Of a DNA stretch of 47,149 bases, positions 25,834-34,341 are shown in pieces. The position numbers were made by a program, and so were the translations under genes. The stretch is from contig VFZW01000007.1 of NCBI GenBank assembly GCA_016871055.1, positions 1-47,149 on the forward strand, written 5' to 3'. The DNA is from Acidobacteriota bacterium. GTDB lineage: Bacteria > Acidobacteriota > Terriglobia > Bryobacterales > Bryobacteraceae. The notes below the pieces were generated by a model. The model was not told where the DNA came from. It saw only the letters and a list, made by a program, of their open reading frames with translations, and searched no databases. Positions within the stretch are counted from its first letter, which is position 1. Each line of letters starts with the position of its first letter.

Positions 25834-26243
25834 GATATCTCAGTCTGCTATTGATGCTGGCGTCGTGCTCGAAACCTCCGGACCACGAGAAGATATTTGA
25901 AGAGCGGATGAAGAATGTCACGCTCGTCGGCTACTCGACGCGCACGAACAAGGAGGGCACCTTCGGCCCTGAACGCTACAAGATCGAGAGCGTTTCAAAG
26001 ATGGCCGGCGAGACGTGGATGTTCAAGTCCAAGATGAACTACGACGGCAAAGAGATCGCCGTCCCAATTCCCATCACCATTAAATGGGCGGGCAAGGCGG
26101 CAGTCATCACGATGGAAGACCTGACGATTCCCGGCGTCGGTACTTGGACAGCGCACATCGTCCTAAGTGGCGATCAATATGCCGGCACATGGAGCGGCCA
26201 GCGAGGCGGCGGCCAGATGTTCGGGAAAATCGTGAAGGAGTAA
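25830..26243 (+). CDS. Small lipoprotein coupled to the FG-GAP gene
   Basis: A 137-aa protein starting at GTG 25830, whose bases overlap the TGA of the preceding gene (GTGA). The N-terminus MRYLSLLLMLASCSK has lipobox LASC, placing it as a lipidated envelope protein. The rest is a beta-rich domain (MAGETWMFKSKMNYDGKEI; VPIPITIKWAGKAAVITMED; WTAHIVLSGDQYAGTWSG), reminiscent of lipocalin-like or small-molecule-binding barrels, but the family is not recognised. It abuts the convergent esterase gene with no gap. The coupling suggests it works with the FG-GAP protein. Confidence 0.68.
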   Translation: MRYLSLLLMLASCSKPPDHEKIFEERMKNVTLVGYSTRTNKEGTFGPERYKIESVSKMAGETWMFKSKMNYDGKEIAVPIPITIKWAGKAAVITMEDLTIPGVGTWTAHIVLSGDQYAGTWSGQRGGGQMFGKIVKE

Positions 26244-27284
26244 CTACTTGAACAGCAGCGGCGCGAACTCGACCAGATATCGCCGCCAGACAGCGTAGGT
26301 GTGGTTGCCCTCGGTCGTTTGATAGGTGTGTGTGATGCCCTTCGATTGAAGCAGCGCGGCGAAGTCTTCATTGCGCTTGACGACCGGGTCGTCCTTACCG
26401 CATGCGAACCATATGAGCGGCTTCTTTGCGAGTGCGCCTTCGAGCGGTAAGTCCGCTGGCGCCCCCGCGCTGAATGCGCCGATCGCACTGAATTTGTGGA
26501 CATGTTTGAAGCCGATCGCCAGCGACTGCCCGCCGCCCATAGACAGCCTCGCGATGGCCGTTTTTGCGCGCGACGTCGCAACGCGATACTTGCCGTTCAC
26601 CATGGGCATGACGTCCTTCAAAATGTACTCCTCGAACTTCGCGACGTTGGTCGCTTGCACCTCGCGCGGAGACCCGAACGGTACCGCGTGCCCGAAAGGC
26701 ATAACGACGATCATCGGCACGGCCTTTTTCTCCGCGATTAAATTGTCGAGGATGAAATTCGCGTGGCCCGCAAGGACCCATCCGCCGGCTATGTCGTTGG
26801 AGCCGTGGAACAGATAAAGCACCGGGTACTTCGCTTTCGACTTCTCGTATCCCGGCGGCGTGTAGACCCAAATCCAGCGCGTATCGCCGAGTACGCTCGA
26901 CTTCTGCCAGTTCACATCCACAGATCCGTGCGGCACATCGCGCGCTTCCCAAACCGCGGGGGATGGCGCGGGTACTTCGACCATGCTGGCGACCGTCCGC
27001 GCGCGCAGTTTCACGCGCGGATGGATCGGATCGGGCATCGTCACGCCATCGACGGTAAAGGAGTAAATGTAGTCGCCCGGCGCGAGTGGCCCAAGCGTGA
27101 CGCTCCAGACGCCCTTGGCGTCTTTGGTCATCGGCGCCGGTTTGCCGACCGGCATCCAGTCGCCGAAGAAGGAAACTTGAGAAGCGCGCGGAGCTTCGAT
27201 CCTAAAGGTCACGCGCCGGTCAGGATGCACCTCGGGCTGCGCCAACAGCGCAATCGAAAACAGGAGTGTCGCTAGTATTCGCAT
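26244..27284 (-). CDS. Secreted esterase, enterochelin-esterase-like, with N-terminal E-set domain
   Basis: A 346-aa protein. Signal peptide MRILATLLFSIALLAQ; then an immunoglobulin-like E-set/CBM48-type domain at about 20-105 (VTFRIEAPRASQVSFFGDW; GDYIYSFTVDGV); then an alpha/beta-hydrolase of the esterase D / Fes-like kind (VYTPPGYEKSKAKYPVLYL, VMPFGHA). The nucleophile Ser is in ARLSMGGGQS, the acid probably in CGKDDPVV, and the His in EGNHTYAVWRRYL. Such enzymes include feruloyl and acetyl-xylan esterases; the substrate cannot be fixed from sequence. ATG 27284 is chosen for the signal peptide over the longer frame to 27341. A TACAAT hexamer lies 13 bases upstream. Confidence 0.85.
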   Translation of the reverse strand: MRILATLLFSIALLAQPEVHPDRRVTFRIEAPRASQVSFFGDWMPVGKPAPMTKDAKGVWSVTLGPLAPGDYIYSFTVDGVTMPDPIHPRVKLRARTVASMVEVPAPSPAVWEARDVPHGSVDVNWQKSSVLGDTRWIWVYTPPGYEKSKAKYPVLYLFHGSNDIAGGWVLAGHANFILDNLIAEKKAVPMIVVMPFGHAVPFGSPREVQATNVAKFEEYILKDVMPMVNGKYRVATSRAKTAIARLSMGGGQSLAIGFKHVHKFSAIGAFSAGAPADLPLEGALAKKPLIWFACGKDDPVVKRNEDFAALLQSKGITHTYQTTEGNHTYAVWRRYLVEFAPLLFK

Positions 27285-27297
27285 GGTTCGGCTGTCA

Positions 27298-27303
27298 ATT
27301 GTA
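27298..27303 (-). promoter_or_regulatory. Candidate -10 box TACAAT for the esterase gene
   Basis: On the minus strand TACAAT ends 13 bases before ATG 27284. It lies back to back with the -10 candidate of the divergent sigma-factor gene (27327-27332). Confidence 0.35.
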
Positions 27304-27326
27304 TCAACCGGCGATCTAGCCTTAGC

Positions 27327-27332
27327 TATACT
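27327..27332 (+). promoter_or_regulatory. Candidate -10 box TATACT for the ECF sigma-factor gene
   Basis: TATACT ends 8 bases before the TTG start at 27341. Transcription would then begin at or beside the start codon, which implies a leaderless mRNA. Confidence 0.4.
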
Positions 27333-27340
27333 GTTCCTCA

Positions 27341-27925
27341 TTGGCTCCGAAAGACGAAATCACTACGCTCCTTCACCGCTTTCAGGAAGGCGATGAAGAC
27401 GCGCAGTCGCAGCTCGTGAAAATGGTGCAGCATGAGTTGCGCGTAATCGCCGCCCGATACATGCGGCGCGAGAAACAAGGGCACACGTTGCAGACGACAG
27501 CGCTTGTCAACGAAGCGTATATGAAGCTGGTGCAGATGAAGGGCGCCAACTGGAAAGACCGCGCCCACTTTTTCGCCGTCGCCGCGCAGATTATGCGGCG
27601 CATCCTGGTCGATCATGCGCGCAAGCGCATTGCCGGCAAGCGTGGCGGCGGCTTCGATTTGCTGCCGCTCGATGAAGGTCTTGTGTTCAGCCCGCAGCGG
27701 AGCGACGAATTGGTCCGGCTGGATGAAGCGATGACACGACTCGCCGAACACGACGTGCGAGCCTGCAAGGTGATCGAACTGCGCTTTTTCGGCGGCCTCT
27801 CGATCGAAGAAACGGCCGAAGTACTGAATTGTTCGCCTCGCACGGTGAAGAGGGAATGGACCTTCGCTCGCGCTTGGCTCCGCGAAGAGTTGGGTCTGCC
27901 GCCGGAATCTGTCACGGGTGTTTAA
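27341..27925 (+). CDS. ECF-type sigma factor of the acidobacterial X6 (TIGR02999-like) group
   Basis: A 194-aa sigma-70-family factor. Region 2 includes LVNEAYMKLVQMKGANWKDRAHFFAVAAQIMRR split over consecutive helices, and the diagnostic RILVDHARKRIAGKRGGG follows. Region 4 has the helix-turn-helix ELRFFGGLSIEETAEVL and SPRTVKREWTFARAWL. The start must be TTG 27341, since an in-frame stop (TAG) lies at 27323-27325 and the family N-terminus (EITTLLHRFQEGD) begins right after. In Acidobacteriota these sigma genes usually precede a serine/threonine kinase gene; none is present here. Downstream is a convergent acyltransferase pseudogene. Confidence 0.92.
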   Translation: MAPKDEITTLLHRFQEGDEDAQSQLVKMVQHELRVIAARYMRREKQGHTLQTTALVNEAYMKLVQMKGANWKDRAHFFAVAAQIMRRILVDHARKRIAGKRGGGFDLLPLDEGLVFSPQRSDELVRLDEAMTRLAEHDVRACKVIELRFFGGLSIEETAEVLNCSPRTVKREWTFARAWLREELGLPPESVTGV

Positions 27926-28040
27926 GCCGCAGCGAGTCCGTTGCGCGCGAGTACCTCCAGAAACTCGCACCTCCGAGGCGCGCGCGGTACCGCCCAAGTT
28001 TCTGGCGCTATTGACCACGGCCTGCCCCGCGGTTAGCGGC

Positions 28041-29377
28041 TCAGAATCGGAAGTAGATAAAATCCGACGGTCGCAGATCGAGAGCTGTCTCGCGCATCAG
28101 GAGCAGGCAGAAGAAAAAAATCAGCGCCGCGGTGACCGCATGGCTCAGGCCGATCACGCGATTCTCCAAGTACCGTTCGGCCGTTGGTACGCAAAGTACC
28201 GCGTACGCGAGCACTCCAACGAATGCTTGTTGCCACGCGCCTCCGGGCGAATCGGCCAGCGGTGCGCCACTCGTTCCGGCGAGAGCCTGCCAGTAGTTCC
28301 ACGCCGTTTGGGCGTCTCGGCGCGGAAGGGAACCCACGCGATCAAGACCGCGAATAGCGTGAGCGCGCGAGCGGCGAACGGCGACATGCTTCGTTTCGAC
28401 GCGCGGAACCAGTGGTTGGCCAACAAGTAGCAACCGTGCAACGCGCCCCAAATCGCGAAGTTCCAACCGGCGCCGTGCCAGATGCCCCCGGCGAGCATTG
28501 TCAGAAAGACATTTCGCATCCATGTCGCGCGGACACGGTTCCCCGGCAGCCGGAACATCAAATAGTTGCGCAGAAAGTTGGAAAGCGTGATGTGCCATCG
28601 CCGCCAGAAGTCGACGATGCTGTCGGCCTGATAAGGAGCGTCGAAGTTTCGCGGGAAGCGGATATTGAACATCAACGCGAGCCCGTTGGCCATGTCGCAG
28701 TAGCCGGAGAAATCGAAGTAGAGCTGTAAAGCGTAGGTGATCAGTCCGATCCACGCGTCGGTGAAATCGCCGGGTCCGTTGGGACCGAACGCGGAATTGG
28801 CCCACGGCGCCAGGGTGTCGGCGATCGCAACCTTCTTGAACAGCCCGATCGTGAAATGAACAACACCACTTGCAAAGTTCGATTCGTTCCAGCGCGAAGT
28901 CGCCTTGGCGGCGAACTGCTCCAGCATGTTGCGGTGATGCAGAATCGGTCCCGCGACGCTGTGCGGGAAGAACGAGACGAACAGCGCGTAGGTCGCCGGC
29001 GTCAGTTGACTGACCTCCCGTTCTGCGGCGTCGGCCAGGAAAGCGATTTGCGTGAAGGTGAAGAACGAAATACCAAACGGAAGCAAGAACCCGGAGTACT
29101 AGTAGAACGCTAGCAGCGCCAGGTTTGCGGCGACGCCCAGGCCGAGCAGTCTGCGAGATCCGGTCGCCAGAATTTGGCGGCCAATGAGGTAGTTGAATGT
29201 GATCGAACCGGAGAGAACGAACACATGCGGTCAATAGCGCGCTGCATAAAATACGAACGAAGCGGCGAGGAGAAAATACAGCGCCCATCGTGATCGGCCC
29301 TTTGCCGCCAGCCACCAATAGCCGAACAGTACGATGGGCAGAAACAGGCCGAGAAATTCGAAACTATGAAATCTCAT
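28041..29377 (-). pseudogene. MBOAT (AlgI-like) O-acyltransferase, with two stops, a frameshift and a deletion
   Basis: The gene starts at ATG 29377 with MRFHSFEFLGLFLPIVLFGY and reads as a normal polytopic AlgI-like protein until TGA at 29233-29231 (after FVFYAARY). The frame continues with LSGSITFNYLIGRQILA to TAG at 29101-29099, where relatives have a Lys in F(F/Y)KYSGF. A loop is missing between YSGFLL and PFGISFFTFTQIAF. The catalytic His region GGIWHGAGWNFAIWGALHG is intact. Near 28303-28309 one base is lost (WVPFRAETP, then AWNYWQALAG in the other frame), and the C-terminus ends at 28041. MBOATs transfer acetyl groups across the membrane for polysaccharide O-acetylation. It overlaps its upstream partner by ATGA. 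Confidence 0.9.
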
Positions 29378-30855
29378 TGCCGCTTCAGCTCTCCGAGCCA
29401 ATCTGTCAATACCGTGCCATCAGCGTCGAATTGATACACACCCGTGACGATTGCTCGCCCCGCATCCAGCGTGCGGATCTGTGTGTGCGGCCATGGCGCG
29501 GCGATGTCACGGCCGTCGATGAGAATCGAGCACTTTCCGCCGGCAGACTCCGTGCGAACGCGAAAGCCGGGTGGGGGCGGTTCTTGACCCGATGGGCATC
29601 GCAGGATGATATCGCCGGCGTGGCGCCGCAAGACTTCCGCTTCGGTCTCCCGTTTTGAGGAGACGGTTTCGACGTCAAATCCAGGCACACTCAATGACGG
29701 CGCGCCGGCGAAGACGCGCGCGCCGCCGCCAATCGCGCGAGCGATTCCGGAATCGTTGATCACGCCCCACGCACGTTCCTCTTCAGGGCTGTAGACCATC
29801 GCCCTGGCGCCTTTCGGCAGCGTCCGCTGGGACGGCTCTCCTTCAACCGGATGCGACGGCAGCAGCAAGATATCCCGAGCTTCGGAGGATACGCCGAGCA
29901 TGGCGTCGGCGATATGGTTCGACCAGACGTATTGCAAACCGGCTCCACCGTGCTGTGCGGTATCTTGAAACAGATCCGGAGGCAGCCGGCCATCTTCGTG
30001 GGGGACTAGTAGCGTCACACCTCGATCGCGCCACCAGGTCTTCATCAGCGCGAAAAGCGTTTCTGTTAGCGGGTAGTCTTCCGGCGCAAGCGCCGTGGCC
30101 TCGGGAACGGCGTAGAGATGCACTCCGCGGCCCTTGGCCCAACGCACCATGTCGCGCACGAGCACGTCGGCGGCGGGCGACGGCAAGACAAATAGGTCTT
30201 TTAGATTCTTCAGCCGCGTTGGTGTAATCGGAGTGCGCAGCCGCATGTCGCCGGCCGTCGAGAGCCGGGATGCCGGATAGCCGGCGTTCCGTTGCTCGTG
30301 AGCCTCCAGACCCTGTTTCGCCGCCGCCAAATCGCGGAACGGAATTCGATAGATACTCTTAAGCGCGCCGATCAGACCGTGTTCCAGGTAATGCCGGCGA
30401 TCCCATGTCGAGAAATACTTCCACTTGGTTTCGGCGATCTCCGGTTCTTTGCGAAACAGCACGCGGTGTTCCGGGACGATGACGACCGAATCGCCGGGCC
30501 GTGCATGCCGCCGCGCGTAAGCCAGAAAGTACTCCAGCGCCACGCCGGCATGACTGCACAGATTCACGGCCGGCTTGCCAAGCCGTGCTCCGATGTGTTC
30601 CGCATCGATCGTGAATAAGCATCCCGACCCGCCGACAATCAACACCCGCGGCGAGGGGGCGTCCGCCAGCGCCACCTCTTTGCGTACGTAGAGTTCCTTG
30701 ACCCAGTCACTGTCCGCGACGCCTGTGTTGTTGTACCAAAGCCCTGCGCCGAACGGGTACGCGATCAATCCGATGACAGCCAGCGTCAGCCCGAACGTGA
30801 ACGGAAACCCGGGGCGAACGCGGAGCAACGCCGCCATGTGGGACGGGCCTGGCAT
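29374..30855 (-). CDS. AlgJ/AlgX-like (SGNH-type) membrane-anchored protein, partner of the MBOAT gene
   Basis: A 493-aa protein with an N-terminal membrane anchor at about 18-40 (PFTFGLTLAVIGLIAYPFGA) and a periplasmic domain. RVLIVGGSGCLFTIDAEHIG at 70-89 looks like the first SGNH-hydrolase block, with Ser77 as candidate nucleophile in GGS, followed by VNLCSHAGVALEYFL and a helix-strand pattern typical of the fold. The C-terminal third (from about 380) is an extra beta-rich region. Pairs of MBOAT and SGNH-like proteins (AlgI with AlgJ/AlgX, PatA/PatB) O-acetylate exopolysaccharide or peptidoglycan. Here the partner MBOAT is broken, so the protein may have lost its acetyl supply. The frame itself is intact. 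A catalytic His/Asp pair was not confidently located. Confidence 0.6.
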   Translation of the reverse strand: MPGPSHMAALLRVRPGFPFTFGLTLAVIGLIAYPFGAGLWYNNTGVADSDWVKELYVRKEVALADAPSPRVLIVGGSGCLFTIDAEHIGARLGKPAVNLCSHAGVALEYFLAYARRHARPGDSVVIVPEHRVLFRKEPEIAETKWKYFSTWDRRHYLEHGLIGALKSIYRIPFRDLAAAKQGLEAHEQRNAGYPASRLSTAGDMRLRTPITPTRLKNLKDLFVLPSPAADVLVRDMVRWAKGRGVHLYAVPEATALAPEDYPLTETLFALMKTWWRDRGVTLLVPHEDGRLPPDLFQDTAQHGGAGLQYVWSNHIADAMLGVSSEARDILLLPSHPVEGEPSQRTLPKGARAMVYSPEEERAWGVINDSGIARAIGGGARVFAGAPSLSVPGFDVETVSSKRETEAEVLRRHAGDIILRCPSGQEPPPPGFRVRTESAGGKCSILIDGRDIAAPWPHTQIRTLDAGRAIVTGVYQFDADGTVLTDWLGELKRQ

Positions 30856-30858
30856 GAA

Positions 30859-30878
30859 AGGATGGAACTTCTCATCCT
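30859..30878 (-). terminator. Hairpin between receptor gene and the SGNH-like gene
   Basis: AGGATG / CATCCT is a 6-bp perfect stem with an 8-base loop, followed on the minus strand by TTT and then the ATG at 30855. It lies 15 bases past the TonB receptor stop. It is too weak to be a sure terminator; it could instead influence initiation of the following gene. Confidence 0.25.
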
Positions 30879-30892
30879 CTCATGCTTAGCCC

Positions 30893-33800
30893 CTAAAAAT
30901 AGAGCTTCGCGCCGAACTGAATGACCCGCATCGGTTGCCGCAGCGAACGGATCTCGCCTTGACGCGGCGCATCGGGAATTATGCTGTCAAGCGTCGTGAA
31001 TCCGATGCCGTTCGGCTGCCCGAAGTTCGGAGTGTTGAACAGATTGAAAAACTCCGCGCGGAACTGCAACCGGCCGGCGTCGCCGAGGAAATTCAGCTTC
31101 CAGTTCTTGTAAACCGAGAAGTCGATGTTCTGCGCGCCGGGGCTGACGAGAGCGTCGATTGCGGAATTGCCGTAGTGGCAGAGATCCTGCCGGTTCGGGA
31201 TGTTGCAATCGGTGCGACGGAACGCGGTGGGATCGAACCAGAGTTGGCGCGTCGCGGCGTCGTTCAAACGGCCATCGGCCACGCGATCCGGCAACGTGAA
31301 CCCGCCGGTGTTGAGGTTCCCTCCGTTCACAGTGAACGGGAAGCCGGTACGTAGAGTCAGCACGCCGTTGGTTTGCCAGCCGGCGAGAATAGCACCCGCC
31401 ACGCCCTTGAAGCGATTGAGGAACGGCGCTTCGTAGACGAAGTTGTACACCATGTTGTGGCCGACATCGAACCCGTAGCGGCCTCGCGCCTGACGGCGGT
31501 CTCGAGGATTTTGGTAACCATTGGCGACGCCGGCGCCGCTTTCGTTGCGTCCATACCCTTCACCGATTGACTTGCTATACGTGTATGCCAATCCAAACGT
31601 CAAGCCTTGCGAGAAGCGCTTGTCGTAACTGATCTGCAAACCGTTGTAGCTGCCGTTGGCATAGCTGTCCAAGTAGCGGATGTTGCCCGTTCCAAACGTC
31701 GGCGTTTCGCCTTGGCTGCGGTGGAATGGGTAGGGACGCCGAGCCTGTACATTCGTATTCAGGAACGCCGGATCGGGATTGTTGAAGGTAATCGTGTTGT
31801 CCAGGTGGCGGCTGGCGCTGCCGACATAGGCGATCGTCAGCATCGTGTTCCAGAACATCTGACGCTGCAAGTCGAAGCTCCATTGATAGTGATTGGACGC
31901 CTTGTTGTCCGGCGGCACAAGAATCGTGTTGCGCACGGTTGAAGTCGTTCCACCGCCGCCGTACAAGTTGCCGACCCGATTCACAGCCCCGACGATCCGG
32001 CGGGTCTGGAGATTGTAAGTCTGGCCTCCGTAGTTGTAGGCGATAGTCTGCGCGACCTGATCGACAACCGGGAAAGCGAGAGTGCCGGAGATCGGAGGCA
32101 CCAGGTTCAAGATAGTAAAGTTGTTCAACTGCTGCGCGTTCGCGAACCAACCGAAGCCCGCACGCAGCGTCCACTTGTCCGTCACGCGATATGCGAGCCC
32201 AAGGCGCGGCATGAAGTAACGGTTGTCCTTGTTGTAGATCGGGAAGTTCTTCGTGTTGACGTTGGGGATGACGGTTGGAACGCGGCCTTGCGGCGAGTCG
32301 CTCAGGATATCAAGACGCAGCGTGCGCCACGCGCCGAAGTTATCGAGCGGAACTTGAAAGAAGTCCCAGCGCATGCCAATGTTCATCGTCAACTTACGCG
32401 TGACTTTCATGTCGTCGAGAAAGTATGCCGACCAACGGTTTTGACGCGGTTCGGTGTACGGGAACCCTTCACCGGTCTCCGTGTTACCGACGATGCCTTG
32501 CAGCCAACCGGCCAGCGCGTAGCCGCCCGGGCAGCAAGAGATCGAGCCGCGCGGTACGTTGGCGGCGGCGCGGTCAAGAATATTCTTGCGATATTCAAAA
32601 CCCGACTTAAACGTGTGCTTTCCTCGCGTAAACGAGAAGTTGTCGGTAATCTGGTGCACGGTGTTGAAGTCGAAGCCATTGCCACCATCGCGGTCGCCGC
32701 CCATCAGCCCGCCTATGCCCGGCAGTCCCATCTCGCGCGACGTCAACTTTCGGCCGGACGTCGTCCGGATCTGCCCGATTCCGAGCGAGTCGAGGTCGAA
32801 ACTCGAGTTGGAACGCGGATTCAGAGTATTGTTATCGGATTTGTTGAGGCCATATCGAACCTCGTTGACCATCGACGGGCTGATAATCTTGATGTGCTGG
32901 GCTGCGAGGTTGTAATTCACCGAGCGAACGAAGTAAAAGAAGTTCGGGTTCAGATCGCCATTGTCCCAAGCGCCCCGGTCGGTGATGTAGCGAACGAACA
33001 CTTTGTCGCTGGACGAAAAGTTGTGATCGATGCGGAACATGTACTGATTTGCGTTGATGATGTTCGGAACCGAACCGCGCACGTTGATGTCGAGCGGGTC
33101 GACCGTCGTGAACTGCGGCAGCGGCAGATAGGTGTTAACGTATCGTTGCGCGGCGGCGTTGATGCGGCTTGGCGGAATGATATTGCCCTGAAACGGATCG
33201 CCGGTAATGGGGTCGAAGATCTGGATTGGCGCTCGAACGGGCCGGCCGCCGAGGATTGGAGGGGTCAACAGCGAGGAGAAGTTTCCGTTCCGGAATTCGG
33301 CCGGGAACCAGAATGCTTCCGCTTGCACTTCGCGCTTCTCGCGGCGGCCTTCGTAATTGAAACTCCAGAACGTCTTGTCCTTGCCGTTGTACAGTTTCGG
33401 AAAGAGAACCGGGCCGCTGACGAACGCGCCGAACTGATTGCGTTGCAGCACGTTCTTTGGCTGCAAGCGCGCCGTGGCCGGCACTTGGAAATTCAGGAAG
33501 TAGTCCTTGGCGGCGAACTTGTCATTGCGGAGAAACTCGAACAGTGTCCCTCGGAAACGGTTAGTGCCGCCCTTGACGACCATCTGAACGATGGCGCCGG
33601 AATTCTGCCCGTATTCGGCGGAGTAGGAACTCGTCTGCACCTTGAACTCTTCCAGCGCGTCGATCGACGGCGAGAACGCGGCGGTGTTCACGCGCGGTTC
33701 AGTTGCGATGACACCATCGAGCGTCACCTGCTGGTTCACCTCACGCTGGCCGTTGGCGGAGATGGCCACGCCATTGCCGGGAATCGGGAATCCGCCCGAC

Positions 33801-34300
33801 CCGTCGAGGCCCATCCGAATACCGAATTGGACGCCCGGGACCAGTACAGCCAGAGTGGCGACGTTGCGCCCGTTCAGCGGCAACTCGACCACTCGCTTGT
33901 TGTCGATGACTCCCCCGACCGCCGCGTCTTCCGTCTTCATCGAGATCGCTTGCGCCGTCACCTCGACGATTTCGGTTGCCGAACCGACGTCGAGCCGGAA
34001 ATCGAGACGCGCCTTCTGTTGGAGTTCGACGGTTACGCCGCGCTTCTCCTGAGTCTTGAAGCCCGTGGCTTCGACGGAAACGACATATTCGCCGATGTCG
34101 ATCAGCGGGAAGGTGTAGTTGCCTTCGGAGTTGGTCGCGGCCTCGCGGACTTGGCCGGTCGCCGTGCGGCGCGCCTTGACCTTGGCGTTCGGAACCACCG
34201 CGCCGGAAGGGTCGATAACGTTGCCGAGGATCTCCGTGGACGTCGTCTGGCCCACCATCACCAGACCGGTTAATGCAAAAGCGAGTACGAACTGTCTCAT
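30893..34300 (-). CDS. Oar-like TonB-dependent receptor (second copy)
   Basis: A 1,135-aa outer-membrane receptor. Signal peptide MRQFVLAFALTGLVMVGQ; carboxypeptidase-regulatory-like domain at about 20-105 (ILGNVIDPSGAVVPNAKV; NSEGNYTFPLIDIGEYVV); plug at about 125-250 (ELPLNGRNVATLAVLVPGVQ; VTLDGVIATEPRVN; SAEYGQNSGAIVQMVVKGGTN); beta-barrel ending in RVIQFGAKLYF. Intact throughout. ATG 34300 is preferred over GTG 34306 because of the Shine-Dalgarno spacing. Transcription may start at a TACAAT box inside the end of rsmE. No degradative enzyme lies beside it, so the substrate is unknown; the neighbouring genes concern polysaccharide acetylation. Confidence 0.88.
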   Translation of the reverse strand: MRQFVLAFALTGLVMVGQTTSTEILGNVIDPSGAVVPNAKVKARRTATGQVREAATNSEGNYTFPLIDIGEYVVSVEATGFKTQEKRGVTVELQQKARLDFRLDVGSATEIVEVTAQAISMKTEDAAVGGVIDNKRVVELPLNGRNVATLAVLVPGVQFGIRMGLDGSGGFPIPGNGVAISANGQREVNQQVTLDGVIATEPRVNTAAFSPSIDALEEFKVQTSSYSAEYGQNSGAIVQMVVKGGTNRFRGTLFEFLRNDKFAAKDYFLNFQVPATARLQPKNVLQRNQFGAFVSGPVLFPKLYNGKDKTFWSFNYEGRREKREVQAEAFWFPAEFRNGNFSSLLTPPILGGRPVRAPIQIFDPITGDPFQGNIIPPSRINAAAQRYVNTYLPLPQFTTVDPLDINVRGSVPNIINANQYMFRIDHNFSSSDKVFVRYITDRGAWDNGDLNPNFFYFVRSVNYNLAAQHIKIISPSMVNEVRYGLNKSDNNTLNPRSNSSFDLDSLGIGQIRTTSGRKLTSREMGLPGIGGLMGGDRDGGNGFDFNTVHQITDNFSFTRGKHTFKSGFEYRKNILDRAAANVPRGSISCCPGGYALAGWLQGIVGNTETGEGFPYTEPRQNRWSAYFLDDMKVTRKLTMNIGMRWDFFQVPLDNFGAWRTLRLDILSDSPQGRVPTVIPNVNTKNFPIYNKDNRYFMPRLGLAYRVTDKWTLRAGFGWFANAQQLNNFTILNLVPPISGTLAFPVVDQVAQTIAYNYGGQTYNLQTRRIVGAVNRVGNLYGGGGTTSTVRNTILVPPDNKASNHYQWSFDLQRQMFWNTMLTIAYVGSASRHLDNTITFNNPDPAFLNTNVQARRPYPFHRSQGETPTFGTGNIRYLDSYANGSYNGLQISYDKRFSQGLTFGLAYTYSKSIGEGYGRNESGAGVANGYQNPRDRRQARGRYGFDVGHNMVYNFVYEAPFLNRFKGVAGAILAGWQTNGVLTLRTGFPFTVNGGNLNTGGFTLPDRVADGRLNDAATRQLWFDPTAFRRTDCNIPNRQDLCHYGNSAIDALVSPGAQNIDFSVYKNWKLNFLGDAGRLQFRAEFFNLFNTPNFGQPNGIGFTTLDSIIPDAPRQGEIRSLRQPMRVIQFGAKLYF

Positions 34301-34308
34301 GAGCACTA

Positions 34309-34315
34309 CTCCTTT
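34309..34315 (-). promoter_or_regulatory. Shine-Dalgarno site of the TonB receptor at 34300
   Basis: Read on the minus strand, AAAGGAG lies 8 bases before ATG 34300. This is optimal spacing and argues against the GTG six bases upstream. Confidence 0.6.
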
Positions 34316-34341
34316 GAAAAAGTTGAGTTTCGTTTACGGTA

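Noticed and set aside
7581-29233. Stop-codon reassignment or selenocysteine/pyrrolysine insertion explaining the internal stops
   Set aside because: The internal stops are TGA, TAA, TGA and TAG, and the intact genes end with the same codons; deletions and frameshifts accompany several of them.
32288-34273. 661-codon plus-strand open frame antisense to the TonB receptor
   Set aside because: Arg/Val-rich translation with no domain, created by the codon bias of the opposite strand; the receptor on the minus strand is complete.
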